From the NCBI GenBank assembly GCA_019120275.1, contig DWVL01000008.1:20490-84489 (forward strand): a stretch of 64,000 bases of DNA, read 5' to 3'. The notes below the pieces were generated by a model. It had not been told where the DNA came from and searched no databases. It was given only the letters and a program-made list of their open reading frames with translations. A program made the position numbers and the translations under genes. The number at the start of each line of letters is the position of its first letter. Position 1 is the first letter of the stretch. Below are positions 55,980 through 64,000 of the stretch, in pieces. The stretch is from Candidatus Mediterraneibacter excrementavium (GTDB lineage Bacteria > Bacillota > Clostridia > Lachnospirales > Lachnospiraceae).

Positions 55980-58166
55980 ATGAGTATTGTATATAATGAG
56001 GCGCAGAAAACGATCACGCTGCATACAAAGAACACGACCTATCAGATGCAGATCGATAAATACGGCTTTCTGCTTCACCTGTACTACGGCAGGAAAGCGG
56101 ACGGATGTATGGATTATCTGCTGACTTATTACGACAGGGGATTTTCCGGAAACCCGTATGATGCGGGGAATGACAAAACCTATTCAATGGACTCCCTTCC
56201 ACAGGAATTCCCTTCTCTGGGAACCGGCGATTACCGGACGCCTGCCTGCATTATCAAAAATACAGACCGGACCTACTGCAGCGATTTCCGCTATGAGAGC
56301 CACAGCATCCGGGACGGGAAATATTCCCTTGAGGGGCTGCCGGCGGTGTATGCGGACGACGATGAGGCGCAGACTCTTGAAGTCGTGCTGGAGGACCGGG
56401 TGACCGGCGTGCGCGCTGTCCTGCTCTACGGCGTCCTGCCGGAGTATGATATCATAACCCGGAGCGTGCGCATCGTCAATGCAAGCGACGGACATATTTC
56501 CGTAAAGAAACTGGCGCCGGCATGCCTCGACATGGTCGGAGGCCAGTATGACTTTCTTACATTCTACGGCCGCCATGCCATGGAGCGGAATCTCCAGCGG
56601 ATGCCCATCGGACACGGCGTGCAGAAGATCGGAAGCACAAGGGGTTCGTCCAGCCACCAGTACAATCCGGCGGTGATCATGGCGGAGCATGAGACCACAG
56701 AGGATGCGGGAAGCTGCTATGCCATGGCATTTGTGTACAGCGGCAGCTTCCAGAGCGAGGCGGGACAGGACCAGTACTATCAGACCCGGCTCCTTATGGG
56801 ATTTTCGGAGGAGCAGTTTGCCTATCCGCTGAACGCTGGCGAGGAGTTTCAGTCCCCGGAAGTGATCATGAGCTATTCGGGAGAAGGTCTGGCGAAGCTG
56901 TCCCAGAACCTGCACCGCTGCATGAGGAGCCATCTGTGCAGAGGAAAATATAAAGAGATCGTACGCCCGATCCTGCTGAACAGCTGGGAGGCGTCCTACT
57001 TTGATTTCACCGGTGAATCTCTCCTGAAGCTTGCTTCGGAGGCGGCGAAGCTGGGGATCGAGATGTTCGTCATGGACGACGGCTGGTTCGGTCAGCGCGA
57101 CAGTGAGTTAAGAGGCCTGGGCGACTGGAAGGTAAATGAAGAGAAGCTGGGCTGCAGCCTGGGCGAGCTGATCGGGAAGATCAATGACATGGGCCTGAAG
57201 TTCGGGATCTGGATCGAGCCGGAGATGGTCAATGAGGACAGCGACCTCTACCGGGAGCATCCGGACTGGGCATTCGTGATCCCGGGACGGCGTCCGAACC
57301 GCTCCAGACATCAGCTCGTGCTTGACTTCTCCAGAAAAGAAGTAGTAGATTATATTTATGATCAGATCTGCGCGGTCCTTGATCAGGGCAACGTGGAATA
57401 TATCAAGTGGGACATGAACCGGAGCATCGCGGATGTATATTCTGCAACGGCGGACAGCCAGGGCAGGGTGCTCCACGATTACGTGCTGGGACTCTATGAT
57501 TTCCTGGAACGGCTGGTGCAGCGTTACCCGAACATCCTGCTGGAAGGATGCAGCGGCGGCGGCGGACGGTTCGACGCCGGCATGCTCTACTATACGCCGC
57601 AGATCTGGTGCAGCGATAATACGGATGCGATCGACCGCCTGGAGATCCAGTACGGCACATCCTTTATTTATCCCTGCTCCTGTGTAGGTTCTCATGTATC
57701 AGCTTCGCCGAACCATCAGACGGAGCGTGTGACGACCATGAAGACAAGAGGGACGGTGGCCCTTGCAGGTACGTTCGGATATGAGCTCAATCTGAATGAA
57801 CTGAGCGAGGAAGACAAGGCGGAGATCCGCCGGCAGATCGCAGAGTATAAAAAATATGCGGATCTGGTCCAGAAGGGAACCTATTACCGGCTGACCAATC
57901 CCCAGACGGACAATCAGGGCGCCTGGGAATTCGTATCCGGTGATCAGAGAGAAGCGCTGGTCCAGGTCGTAGGCATTAAGAAACATGCCAATATGACTGT
58001 GGATTATATTAAAGTCAAAGGCTTGAAAGAAAATACCATGTACCGGGAAGAAACAACCGGGAAGCTGTACAACAGTACGGCGCTCCGGGAGGCGGGCGTG
58101 CCCAAACCGGTGCTCCACGGGGAATATCAGGCATATCAGTGGCATTTTGTTGAGGAAAATCAGTAG
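55980..58166 (+). CDS. Alpha-galactosidase (GH36)
   Basis: LLNSWEASYFDFTGESLLKLASEAAKLGIEMFVMDDGWFGQRDSE, YIKWDMNRSI, LLEGCSGGGGRFDAGMLYYTPQIWCSDNTDAIDRL; start refined to ATG 55980. Confidence 0.95.
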   Translation: MSIVYNEAQKTITLHTKNTTYQMQIDKYGFLLHLYYGRKADGCMDYLLTYYDRGFSGNPYDAGNDKTYSMDSLPQEFPSLGTGDYRTPACIIKNTDRTYCSDFRYESHSIRDGKYSLEGLPAVYADDDEAQTLEVVLEDRVTGVRAVLLYGVLPEYDIITRSVRIVNASDGHISVKKLAPACLDMVGGQYDFLTFYGRHAMERNLQRMPIGHGVQKIGSTRGSSSHQYNPAVIMAEHETTEDAGSCYAMAFVYSGSFQSEAGQDQYYQTRLLMGFSEEQFAYPLNAGEEFQSPEVIMSYSGEGLAKLSQNLHRCMRSHLCRGKYKEIVRPILLNSWEASYFDFTGESLLKLASEAAKLGIEMFVMDDGWFGQRDSELRGLGDWKVNEEKLGCSLGELIGKINDMGLKFGIWIEPEMVNEDSDLYREHPDWAFVIPGRRPNRSRHQLVLDFSRKEVVDYIYDQICAVLDQGNVEYIKWDMNRSIADVYSATADSQGRVLHDYVLGLYDFLERLVQRYPNILLEGCSGGGGRFDAGMLYYTPQIWCSDNTDAIDRLEIQYGTSFIYPCSCVGSHVSASPNHQTERVTTMKTRGTVALAGTFGYELNLNELSEEDKAEIRRQIAEYKKYADLVQKGTYYRLTNPQTDNQGAWEFVSGDQREALVQVVGIKKHANMTVDYIKVKGLKENTMYREETTGKLYNSTALREAGVPKPVLHGEYQAYQWHFVEENQ

Positions 58167-58187
58167 ATAAAAATATGGAGGGAGACC

Positions 58188-60140
58188 ATGGCAGGAAAAT
58201 CCACAAAATCTGCCGGCGGCAGAAAAACGGCCGTAAAGAAGGCAGCAGGCACCGTAAAAACGGCAGGGCCGGCAAAAGCGGCGGACAGGAAAAAAGCGGA
58301 AAATGACCGCATATTTGCGGAGCGCCTCGGACGTCATCACGACGAACTGCGCTGGCTCTATATGGAACTCTACGGAAATGACGATATGTTCGCAGAGCTG
58401 TGCGGACAGATGAAGCGTTATTACGATCTGCGGAATGATAAATTGAAAAAGCTGGATGCGAAGCGCGAGGCGGAAGGCGAATGGTACCGCAGGTCCGATA
58501 TGGTCGGCATGATGATGTATATCGACAACTTTGCCGGCAATATTAAAGGGGTGCAGGAGAAACTCCCGTATCTCGAAAGCTGCAATGTGAATTATATCCA
58601 TCTGATGCCCTTCCTGGATTCTCCGAAAGGCCGCTCCGACGGCGGTTATGCGGTGGCGGATTTCCGGAAAGTAAAGCCGGATCTTGGGACCATGGATGAT
58701 CTGGCGGAACTGGCGGAGAAATGCCATGATAAAGGGATCAGCCTGTGCATGGATTTCGTGATGAACCATACGTCCGAGGACCACGAGTGGGCGGTAAAGG
58801 CCCGCCAGGGAGACGGCGAATATATGAGCCGTTACTTCTTCTATGCAGATCCGTCGATCCCGCAGGAATATGAGAAGACTGTGCCCCAGGTGTTCCCAAC
58901 GACGGCGCCGGGCAACTTCACATATCTCCCGGAGATGGGGCATTATGTAATGACCACCTTCTATCCCTATCAGTGGGATCTGAACTACCGCAACCCGCGG
59001 GTGTTCAATGAGATGATGTATAACTTCCTCTATCTGGCCAACCAGGGCATGGATATCATCCGCATTGATGCAGTTCCCTACATCTGGAAAGAACTGGGGA
59101 CGAACTGCCGGAACCTGCCCCAGGTGCACACGATCGTCCGCATGATGCGCATGATCGGCGAGATCGTCTGCCCGGGCATCGTGCTCCTTGGCGAGGTCGT
59201 AATGGAGCCGGACAAGGTGGCGCCGTATTTCGGCACGGTGGAGAAGCCGGAGTGCCACATGCTCTACAATGTAACGACCATGGCGACGACCTGGCATACG
59301 GTCGCCACAAGGGACATCCGTCTCCTGCGGAAACAGATGGATATCGTGTGCTCACTTCCGAGAGAATACACATTCCTCAATTATCTCAGGTGCCACGATG
59401 ACATCGGATGGGGATTGGATTACGATACGCTGAAAACATGGGGGATGGAAGAAATCCCGCACAAGCGCTATCTCAATGATTACTTCCAGGGCAGGACGCC
59501 GGACAGCGTCAGCCGGGGCGAACTCTACAATGATGATCCCGTGACCCAGGACGCCAGATTCTGTGCAACGACCGCATCCATGTGCGGCGTGGAGAGCGCA
59601 GGCTTCGAGCAGAATGAAGGGAAGATGGATCAGGCGATCACGAAAGACGTAATGCTCCACGCATATATGTTTACCCAGTCAGGGATCCCGATGCTCTACA
59701 GTGGCGATGAGATCGGTCAGGTCAATGATTATACTTACAAGGAAGATCCGGATAAGGCGCCGGATTCCCGCTATATCCACAGAGGGAAATTCAACTGGGA
59801 TCTGGTGGAACAGATCAAAGACAAGGCCAGTGTACAGGGACGGATCTTCAATGCGCTGAAAAAACTGGAGAAGATCCGCCGGGATGAACCGGTCTTCCGT
59901 GCAGACGCGGAAGTGTGGACGAAAGATTACAACGATCCATCCATCCTCTGGATTGTGCGCCGGTACGGGGATGAGGAACTTCATGCAGTATTCAACTTCA
60001 GCGATTATCCGAAGACTGTATGGATGCCGGAGAAGGCAGAATATACGAATCTCTTAAGCGGCGGCACGGACGAGATCGTGACCATGGATATGCCGGGATG
60101 GGGATTCCTCTGGATGAAGAAGAAGGGACAACTTTTATGA
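58188..60140 (+). CDS. GH13 family enzyme of amylosucrase/sucrose hydrolase type with Lys/Ala-rich N-terminal tail
   Basis: IIRIDAVPYIWKELGTNCRNLPQVH, LLGEVVMEPDKV, YLRCHDDIGWG; N-term MAGKSTKSAGGRKTAVKKAAGTVKTAGPAKAADRKKA. Confidence 0.88.
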   Translation: MAGKSTKSAGGRKTAVKKAAGTVKTAGPAKAADRKKAENDRIFAERLGRHHDELRWLYMELYGNDDMFAELCGQMKRYYDLRNDKLKKLDAKREAEGEWYRRSDMVGMMMYIDNFAGNIKGVQEKLPYLESCNVNYIHLMPFLDSPKGRSDGGYAVADFRKVKPDLGTMDDLAELAEKCHDKGISLCMDFVMNHTSEDHEWAVKARQGDGEYMSRYFFYADPSIPQEYEKTVPQVFPTTAPGNFTYLPEMGHYVMTTFYPYQWDLNYRNPRVFNEMMYNFLYLANQGMDIIRIDAVPYIWKELGTNCRNLPQVHTIVRMMRMIGEIVCPGIVLLGEVVMEPDKVAPYFGTVEKPECHMLYNVTTMATTWHTVATRDIRLLRKQMDIVCSLPREYTFLNYLRCHDDIGWGLDYDTLKTWGMEEIPHKRYLNDYFQGRTPDSVSRGELYNDDPVTQDARFCATTASMCGVESAGFEQNEGKMDQAITKDVMLHAYMFTQSGIPMLYSGDEIGQVNDYTYKEDPDKAPDSRYIHRGKFNWDLVEQIKDKASVQGRIFNALKKLEKIRRDEPVFRADAEVWTKDYNDPSILWIVRRYGDEELHAVFNFSDYPKTVWMPEKAEYTNLLSGGTDEIVTMDMPGWGFLWMKKKGQLL

Positions 60141-60973
60141 GATTTACAAAGATGCAGGGACTCGGCAACGATTATGTATATGTAAACTGCTTTAAAGAGA
60201 AGATCGCGGATCCGTCCGCTCTGGCGGAGAAGATCAGCGACCGTCATTTCGGTGTGGGATCAGATGGGCTGATCATGATCAATCCGTCGGACAAGGCGGA
60301 TTTTGAGATGGAGATGTACAATGCGGACGGCTCCCGCGGAGAGATGTGCGGCAACGGCATCCGCTGTGTGGCGAAATATGTCTATGATTACGGCCTGACA
60401 GATAAGACGCACATTTCCGTGGAAACACTGGGCGGCATCAAATATCTGGACCTGACGGTGGAAGACGGCAAGGTGAAACTGGTTAAGGTCGATATGGGAA
60501 AACCGGAACTGGAGCCGGAGAAAGTGCCGGTGAAGGCGGAAGGAGACCAGGCGGTGGATGCGCCGATCCTTGTAGACGGAGAAGAATACCGTATGACCTG
60601 CGTGTCCATGGGAAATCCGCATGCGGTCGTATTTGTGGACTGCGATGTAAAAGATTTCCCGCTGGAGACAGTCGGTCCGAAGTTTGAGAATCATGAGCGG
60701 TTCCCGAACCGGGTGAATACCGAGTTCGTGCGCGTTCTCGATCGGCGCACGGCAGAGATGCGCGTCTGGGAGCGCGGCTCCGGGGAAACGCTTGCCTGCG
60801 GGACCGGCGCCTGCGCCGTGGCCGTTGCCTGTGCGCTGAACGGCCTGACGGAAGATGAGGTAACCGTGAAACTTCTGGGCGGCGATCTTCAGATCAGATG
60901 GGACCGGGAGAAGGACACCGTGTATATGACCGGGCCGGCGGAAGTCGTATTTGACGGAGAATGGCCGGAGTAA
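60137..60973 (+). CDS. dapF: Diaminopimelate epimerase
   Basis: MRFTKMQGLGNDYVYV, DGSRGEMCGNGIRCVAKYV, GSGETLACGTGACAVAVA; start refined to ATG 60137 (ATGA overlap). Confidence 0.95.
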   Translation: MRFTKMQGLGNDYVYVNCFKEKIADPSALAEKISDRHFGVGSDGLIMINPSDKADFEMEMYNADGSRGEMCGNGIRCVAKYVYDYGLTDKTHISVETLGGIKYLDLTVEDGKVKLVKVDMGKPELEPEKVPVKAEGDQAVDAPILVDGEEYRMTCVSMGNPHAVVFVDCDVKDFPLETVGPKFENHERFPNRVNTEFVRVLDRRTAEMRVWERGSGETLACGTGACAVAVACALNGLTEDEVTVKLLGGDLQIRWDREKDTVYMTGPAEVVFDGEWPE

Positions 60974-60985
60974 TAGGAAGAGGAA

Positions 60986-61033
60986 AAACACCTGTGCATC
61001 GTACAGATATCTGTACAATGTGCAGGTGTTTTT
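60986..61033 (+). terminator. Intrinsic terminator between dapF and flavodoxin
   Basis: AAACACCT...AGGTGTTTTT enclosing palindrome GTACAGATATCTGTAC. Confidence 0.75.
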
Positions 61034-61054
61034 GCAGAAAAGTGGAGTTATTAT

Positions 61055-61483
61055 TTATTTTTCAGCCAGCGCCGCACCCAGTGCACGGCACGCCGAAAGA
61101 GCCTCATCATCCGGAGCCTCATTGCAGATCACACTGTCGCTGGCAAGACTGGCTCCGTCCTGACTGCAGCGTTCCTCCCAGTCGCGCATCCATTCCCCGT
61201 CGCCCCAGCCATAGGAACCGAACAGGGCGATGGTTTTTCCCTGCAGGGCTCCCTCGCAGGAGGTGAACATCGGTTCAAACTCGGTTTCTTCCAGCTGCTC
61301 CGCTCCCATAGAAGGGCAGCCAAAGGCGATGGCATCATAGTCGCCGACCTGATCCGCCGAAAATCCGGCGGCGGTGATAAGGGTCGCCTCCGCCCCTTTT
61401 TCTCTTGCACCTTCTGCTACGGCAGAGGCCATAGCTTCAGTATTTCCGGTGCCACTCCAATATACAACTGCAATTTTATTCAT
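61055..61483 (-). CDS. Flavodoxin
   Basis: KIAVVYWSGTGNTEAMASAVAEGA, ALFGSYGWGDGEWMRDWEER. Confidence 0.95.
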   Translation of the reverse strand: MNKIAVVYWSGTGNTEAMASAVAEGAREKGAEATLITAAGFSADQVGDYDAIAFGCPSMGAEQLEETEFEPMFTSCEGALQGKTIALFGSYGWGDGEWMRDWEERCSQDGASLASDSVICNEAPDDEALSACRALGAALAEK

Positions 61484-61519
61484 AAGACAAATCTTCCTTT
61501 CTTTTTCATGGCGGAAACA

Positions 61520-62077
61520 TCAGCCGGCTACTGTAAGCTGCTCGATGGATTTCCCCTGTTTCCATTGTTCAGAATAAATTCTGCTGCACAGATCGTATTT
61601 TTCAAAGATACTCTTCGATTCCTGCTCATCTCCGTATACCTTCCAGCAGCCCTGGCACTTATGGTTGCAGGCTCTGTTGAGAATAAATCCCAGAACGTCT
61701 TTCGGCGGATAACTTAAAAACAGGCCGATCTCATGGGGAAATTCCTCTGTGGAACGGAGCCGGCGGATCAGATGCATCACACAGGCATTGGGATTTTCCG
61801 GCATGTAGCCGTAGTGCAGCAGCAGCTCCCTGGCCTGATGATCCGTAAGATCATCCTCCAGTGCGTGAGGGCGGTAGACATAGATCAGGGCGCGGCCCTG
61901 GCAGACCCTGAGCGGCAGGATGCGGATCCCTCTGGGGACCAGCCGCCTGTTTAAGCCGGATATGGATTTTGTCAGTTCCTTCCTGCAGGGGCAGACACAG
62001 GAAAACAGGTTCCCGGTCTTGATCCCTGCAAGGGTAGGAGAACAGTGGCGGATGAGCAGATCTTCGGACATGAGCAT
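61520..62077 (-). CDS. DUF3793 family protein
   Basis: HCSPTLAGIKTGNLFSC, LHYGYMPENPNACVMHLIRRL, FPHEIGLFLSYPPKDVLGFI. Confidence 0.88.
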   Translation of the reverse strand: MLMSEDLLIRHCSPTLAGIKTGNLFSCVCPCRKELTKSISGLNRRLVPRGIRILPLRVCQGRALIYVYRPHALEDDLTDHQARELLLHYGYMPENPNACVMHLIRRLRSTEEFPHEIGLFLSYPPKDVLGFILNRACNHKCQGCWKVYGDEQESKSIFEKYDLCSRIYSEQWKQGKSIEQLTVAG

Positions 62078-62120
62078 CTCCTTTCTGTAAATTGTAATGC
62101 GGCCGGCATTATTTTATTAC

Positions 62121-62144
62121 ATTAGTTAGTTACAACTAACTAAT
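62121..62144. promoter_or_regulatory. Perfect palindromic operator ATTAGTTAGTT-ac-AACTAACTAAT
   Basis: 11-bp perfect arms, at the predicted transcription start of DUF3793-flavodoxin. Confidence 0.85.
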
Positions 62145-62148
62145 GCTG

Positions 62149-62177
62149 ATTATAATGTCGTGCAGATAACATGTCAA
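62149..62177 (-). promoter_or_regulatory. Consensus sigma-A promoter for DUF3793-flavodoxin
   Basis: Minus strand TTGACA (62177-62172), N17, TATAAT (62154-62149). Confidence 0.85.
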
Positions 62178-62200
62178 GAGATTTTTCTTATATGGCCATG

Positions 62201-63946
62201 CTATTTCAGTCTCCACCCGGCGCTCTGTCTCTGCAGCTCCACCATATGGCGGAAGAGGCCGTTTTGTTTCATCAGTTCCGAAGGGGTTCCCTGCTCTGTC
62301 ACCCTGCCCTCAGAGAGAACAACGATCTTGTCTGCCGCTTCCACGGTGCGCATCCGGTGGGCGATGACCAGAACGGTCTTGCCGGCAAGCAGACGGGAGA
62401 GGGCTTCCTGAACAGCGCTCTCATTTTCCACGTCCAGGCTGGCGGTTGCCTCATCCAGAAGGATGACCGGCGCATCTTTCAAAAGGGCGCGGGCGATGGA
62501 GATCCGCTGCCGCTCGCCGCCGGAGAGGGTGGAGCCGTTCTCGCCGATCATGGTCTGGTAGCCCCGGGGGAGTTCCCGGATAAATTCATCGCATCGGGCG
62601 GCTCTGGCGGCTGCGATCACTTCCTCATCCGAAGCGCCCCGGCGGCCAAGACGGATATTTTCCATCACCGTATCCCGAAACAGCACCACATCCTGGAATA
62701 CCATGGAATAGGAGCGAAGAAGCGTTTCCGGGTCCACTGTGGATACGTCTGTTCCGCCTAAGAGAACCTTCCCGCCGGTGACGTCCCAGAACCGGGCAGC
62801 CAATTTGCAGGCAGTGGATTTCCCACCGCCGGAGGGGCCGATAAGGGCGGTCACTTCGCCCTGCTTTGCAGTGAAGCTTACATCCTCAAGTACACCGTCC
62901 CCCTCCCGGTAGGCGAAGGAGACATGGTCAAAGGTGATGTCATAGTTCTTCGGTGTAAATTCAACTGTCCCCTCCTGCACCGGCTGTTCCAGAATGGAGC
63001 GCATCCGCTCGATCTGCAGTTTGGCGTTGAAGGTGGCGGCGATATTCTGGAGCACAAGCCCCAGCGGGTCGTACAGCCTGGCGGCGGCAAAGAGGAACCC
63101 GAGGAAATAGAGGAAAGAAAGTTTTCCGGCCGCAAGAAGAGCTCCGCCGGTCAGGATGGTGGTTGCCAGACCCAGCCGGAGAAACGCCTGAGCGGAGCAT
63201 ACGAACACGCCGGTTGCCAGCTCTGAGCGGATGGAGCCTTTCTCCATGGCTGCAAGTTTCTTTTCCAGTTTTTCCATGTACGCGTCCTGCCGGCTGCATG
63301 CCTTGATATCCCGGATGGTTTCCAGTCCTTCCTGGATACAGTCGGCGACCGCCCGTTTATTTAAAATATTCTTTGTGCCGAAGGAATCCTGGATCTTCCT
63401 GCTCCCTGCCGTCAGAAGGACCGCAGCAGGCACGACCCACAATATAGCCAGCGCCATCCGCCAGTCGCAAACGAACATGGCGACGCCGATCACCAGCGTG
63501 GAGAAGACGGACGCAAATAACTGCGGCACGTAGTGGGAAAACATCTGGTCCAGACTGGAGCAGTCTGCGATCATGGTGGAGGTCAGGTCGCTTAAGTCCC
63601 GGTTTCCGAAGAAGCTTAAGGGAAGCCGCCTCAGGGTTTCCGCCAGGCTCACCCGCCGGCTGGCGCTCTCTTTATAAGTGGCCAGATACAGGGAAGCATA
63701 CTGGAACCAGTGGAGGACAAACAAAAGGACCAGGACCGCCAGGGCGGAGCCTGTGTAGATCCAGAAGCCCTCCATGGGAATGCCGCCGGTTTCCATGGCA
63801 TCCAAAAGGTGCTGTGCCGTAAACAGGACGGCCCCCACCGGAAGCATCAGGCTTAAGTTGCACACAAAACACCAGATAACGGCTTTTACAAGATCTTTTG
63901 CTCCTTTCTCACTGAGCGCGAATACGTGCTGTAATTTCTTTGTCAT
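62201..63946 (-). CDS. ABC transporter ATP-binding/permease protein (fused exporter half-transporter)
   Basis: TM domain plus GPSGGGKSTACKLAARF, LSGGERQRISIARALL, ILLDEATASLD. Confidence 0.93.
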   Translation of the reverse strand: MTKKLQHVFALSEKGAKDLVKAVIWCFVCNLSLMLPVGAVLFTAQHLLDAMETGGIPMEGFWIYTGSALAVLVLLFVLHWFQYASLYLATYKESASRRVSLAETLRRLPLSFFGNRDLSDLTSTMIADCSSLDQMFSHYVPQLFASVFSTLVIGVAMFVCDWRMALAILWVVPAAVLLTAGSRKIQDSFGTKNILNKRAVADCIQEGLETIRDIKACSRQDAYMEKLEKKLAAMEKGSIRSELATGVFVCSAQAFLRLGLATTILTGGALLAAGKLSFLYFLGFLFAAARLYDPLGLVLQNIAATFNAKLQIERMRSILEQPVQEGTVEFTPKNYDITFDHVSFAYREGDGVLEDVSFTAKQGEVTALIGPSGGGKSTACKLAARFWDVTGGKVLLGGTDVSTVDPETLLRSYSMVFQDVVLFRDTVMENIRLGRRGASDEEVIAAARAARCDEFIRELPRGYQTMIGENGSTLSGGERQRISIARALLKDAPVILLDEATASLDVENESAVQEALSRLLAGKTVLVIAHRMRTVEAADKIVVLSEGRVTEQGTPSELMKQNGLFRHMVELQRQSAGWRLK

Positions 63947-64000
63947 AATGTCTTTTCCCCCTTTCCGTTTCTGTGCACTGCCTGCCGTGCCTCATGGTAT

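Noticed and set aside
57699-59297. 532-aa minus-strand ORF
   Set aside because: Antisense shadow of the GH36/GH13 genes.
1-64000. CRISPR arrays, tRNA/rRNA genes, transposases or integrases
   Set aside because: Looked for spaced repeats, tRNA-like cloverleafs and recombinase motifs in the ORF track; none convincing. Short or degenerate elements could have been missed by eye.

Overview
The window looks like a Firmicutes chromosome segment, probably from a spore-forming Lachnospiraceae-like Clostridia (inferred from sipL, spoIIR, an alpha/beta SASP gene, dapL and gene style). It has about 50 protein-coding genes. Most are housekeeping or envelope genes: addBA, plsC, sipL, ispE, spoIIR, glmM, dapL, a padR/DUF1700/DUF4097/pspC operon, ftsEX, ctpA, clpB with a CIRCE element, dinB, a DedA/glycosyltransferase/DUF374/two-component cluster, and dapF. 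Accessory islands are an orphan DUF4143 ATPase, a type III restriction-modification operon with an extra putative nuclease gene, an alpha-galactoside ABC/GH36/GH13 locus, and a flavodoxin/DUF3793/ABC locus. I saw no tRNA, rRNA, CRISPR array or transposase. The most interesting signals are: (1) an XRE-HTH domain fused to a class I aminotransferase, preceded by five same-orientation copies of TTGAACTT, one of which forms the -35 element; (2) a perfect 38-bp inverted repeat with a 1-nt centre at the convergent ctpA/aminotransferase junction; (3) a third gene, with a PD-(D/E)xK-like pattern, in the type III R-M operon, plus a DVPY variant of the methylase DPPY motif; (4) hairpins that sequester the Shine-Dalgarno of spoIIR and dedA, whose 5' arm would be missing from a transcript started at the local promoter; (5) a membrane-anchored condensation-type acyltransferase coupled to an esterase; (6) two decayed loci with readable lesions. 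All calls come from reading the sequence and the supplied ORF track. No database search was run.
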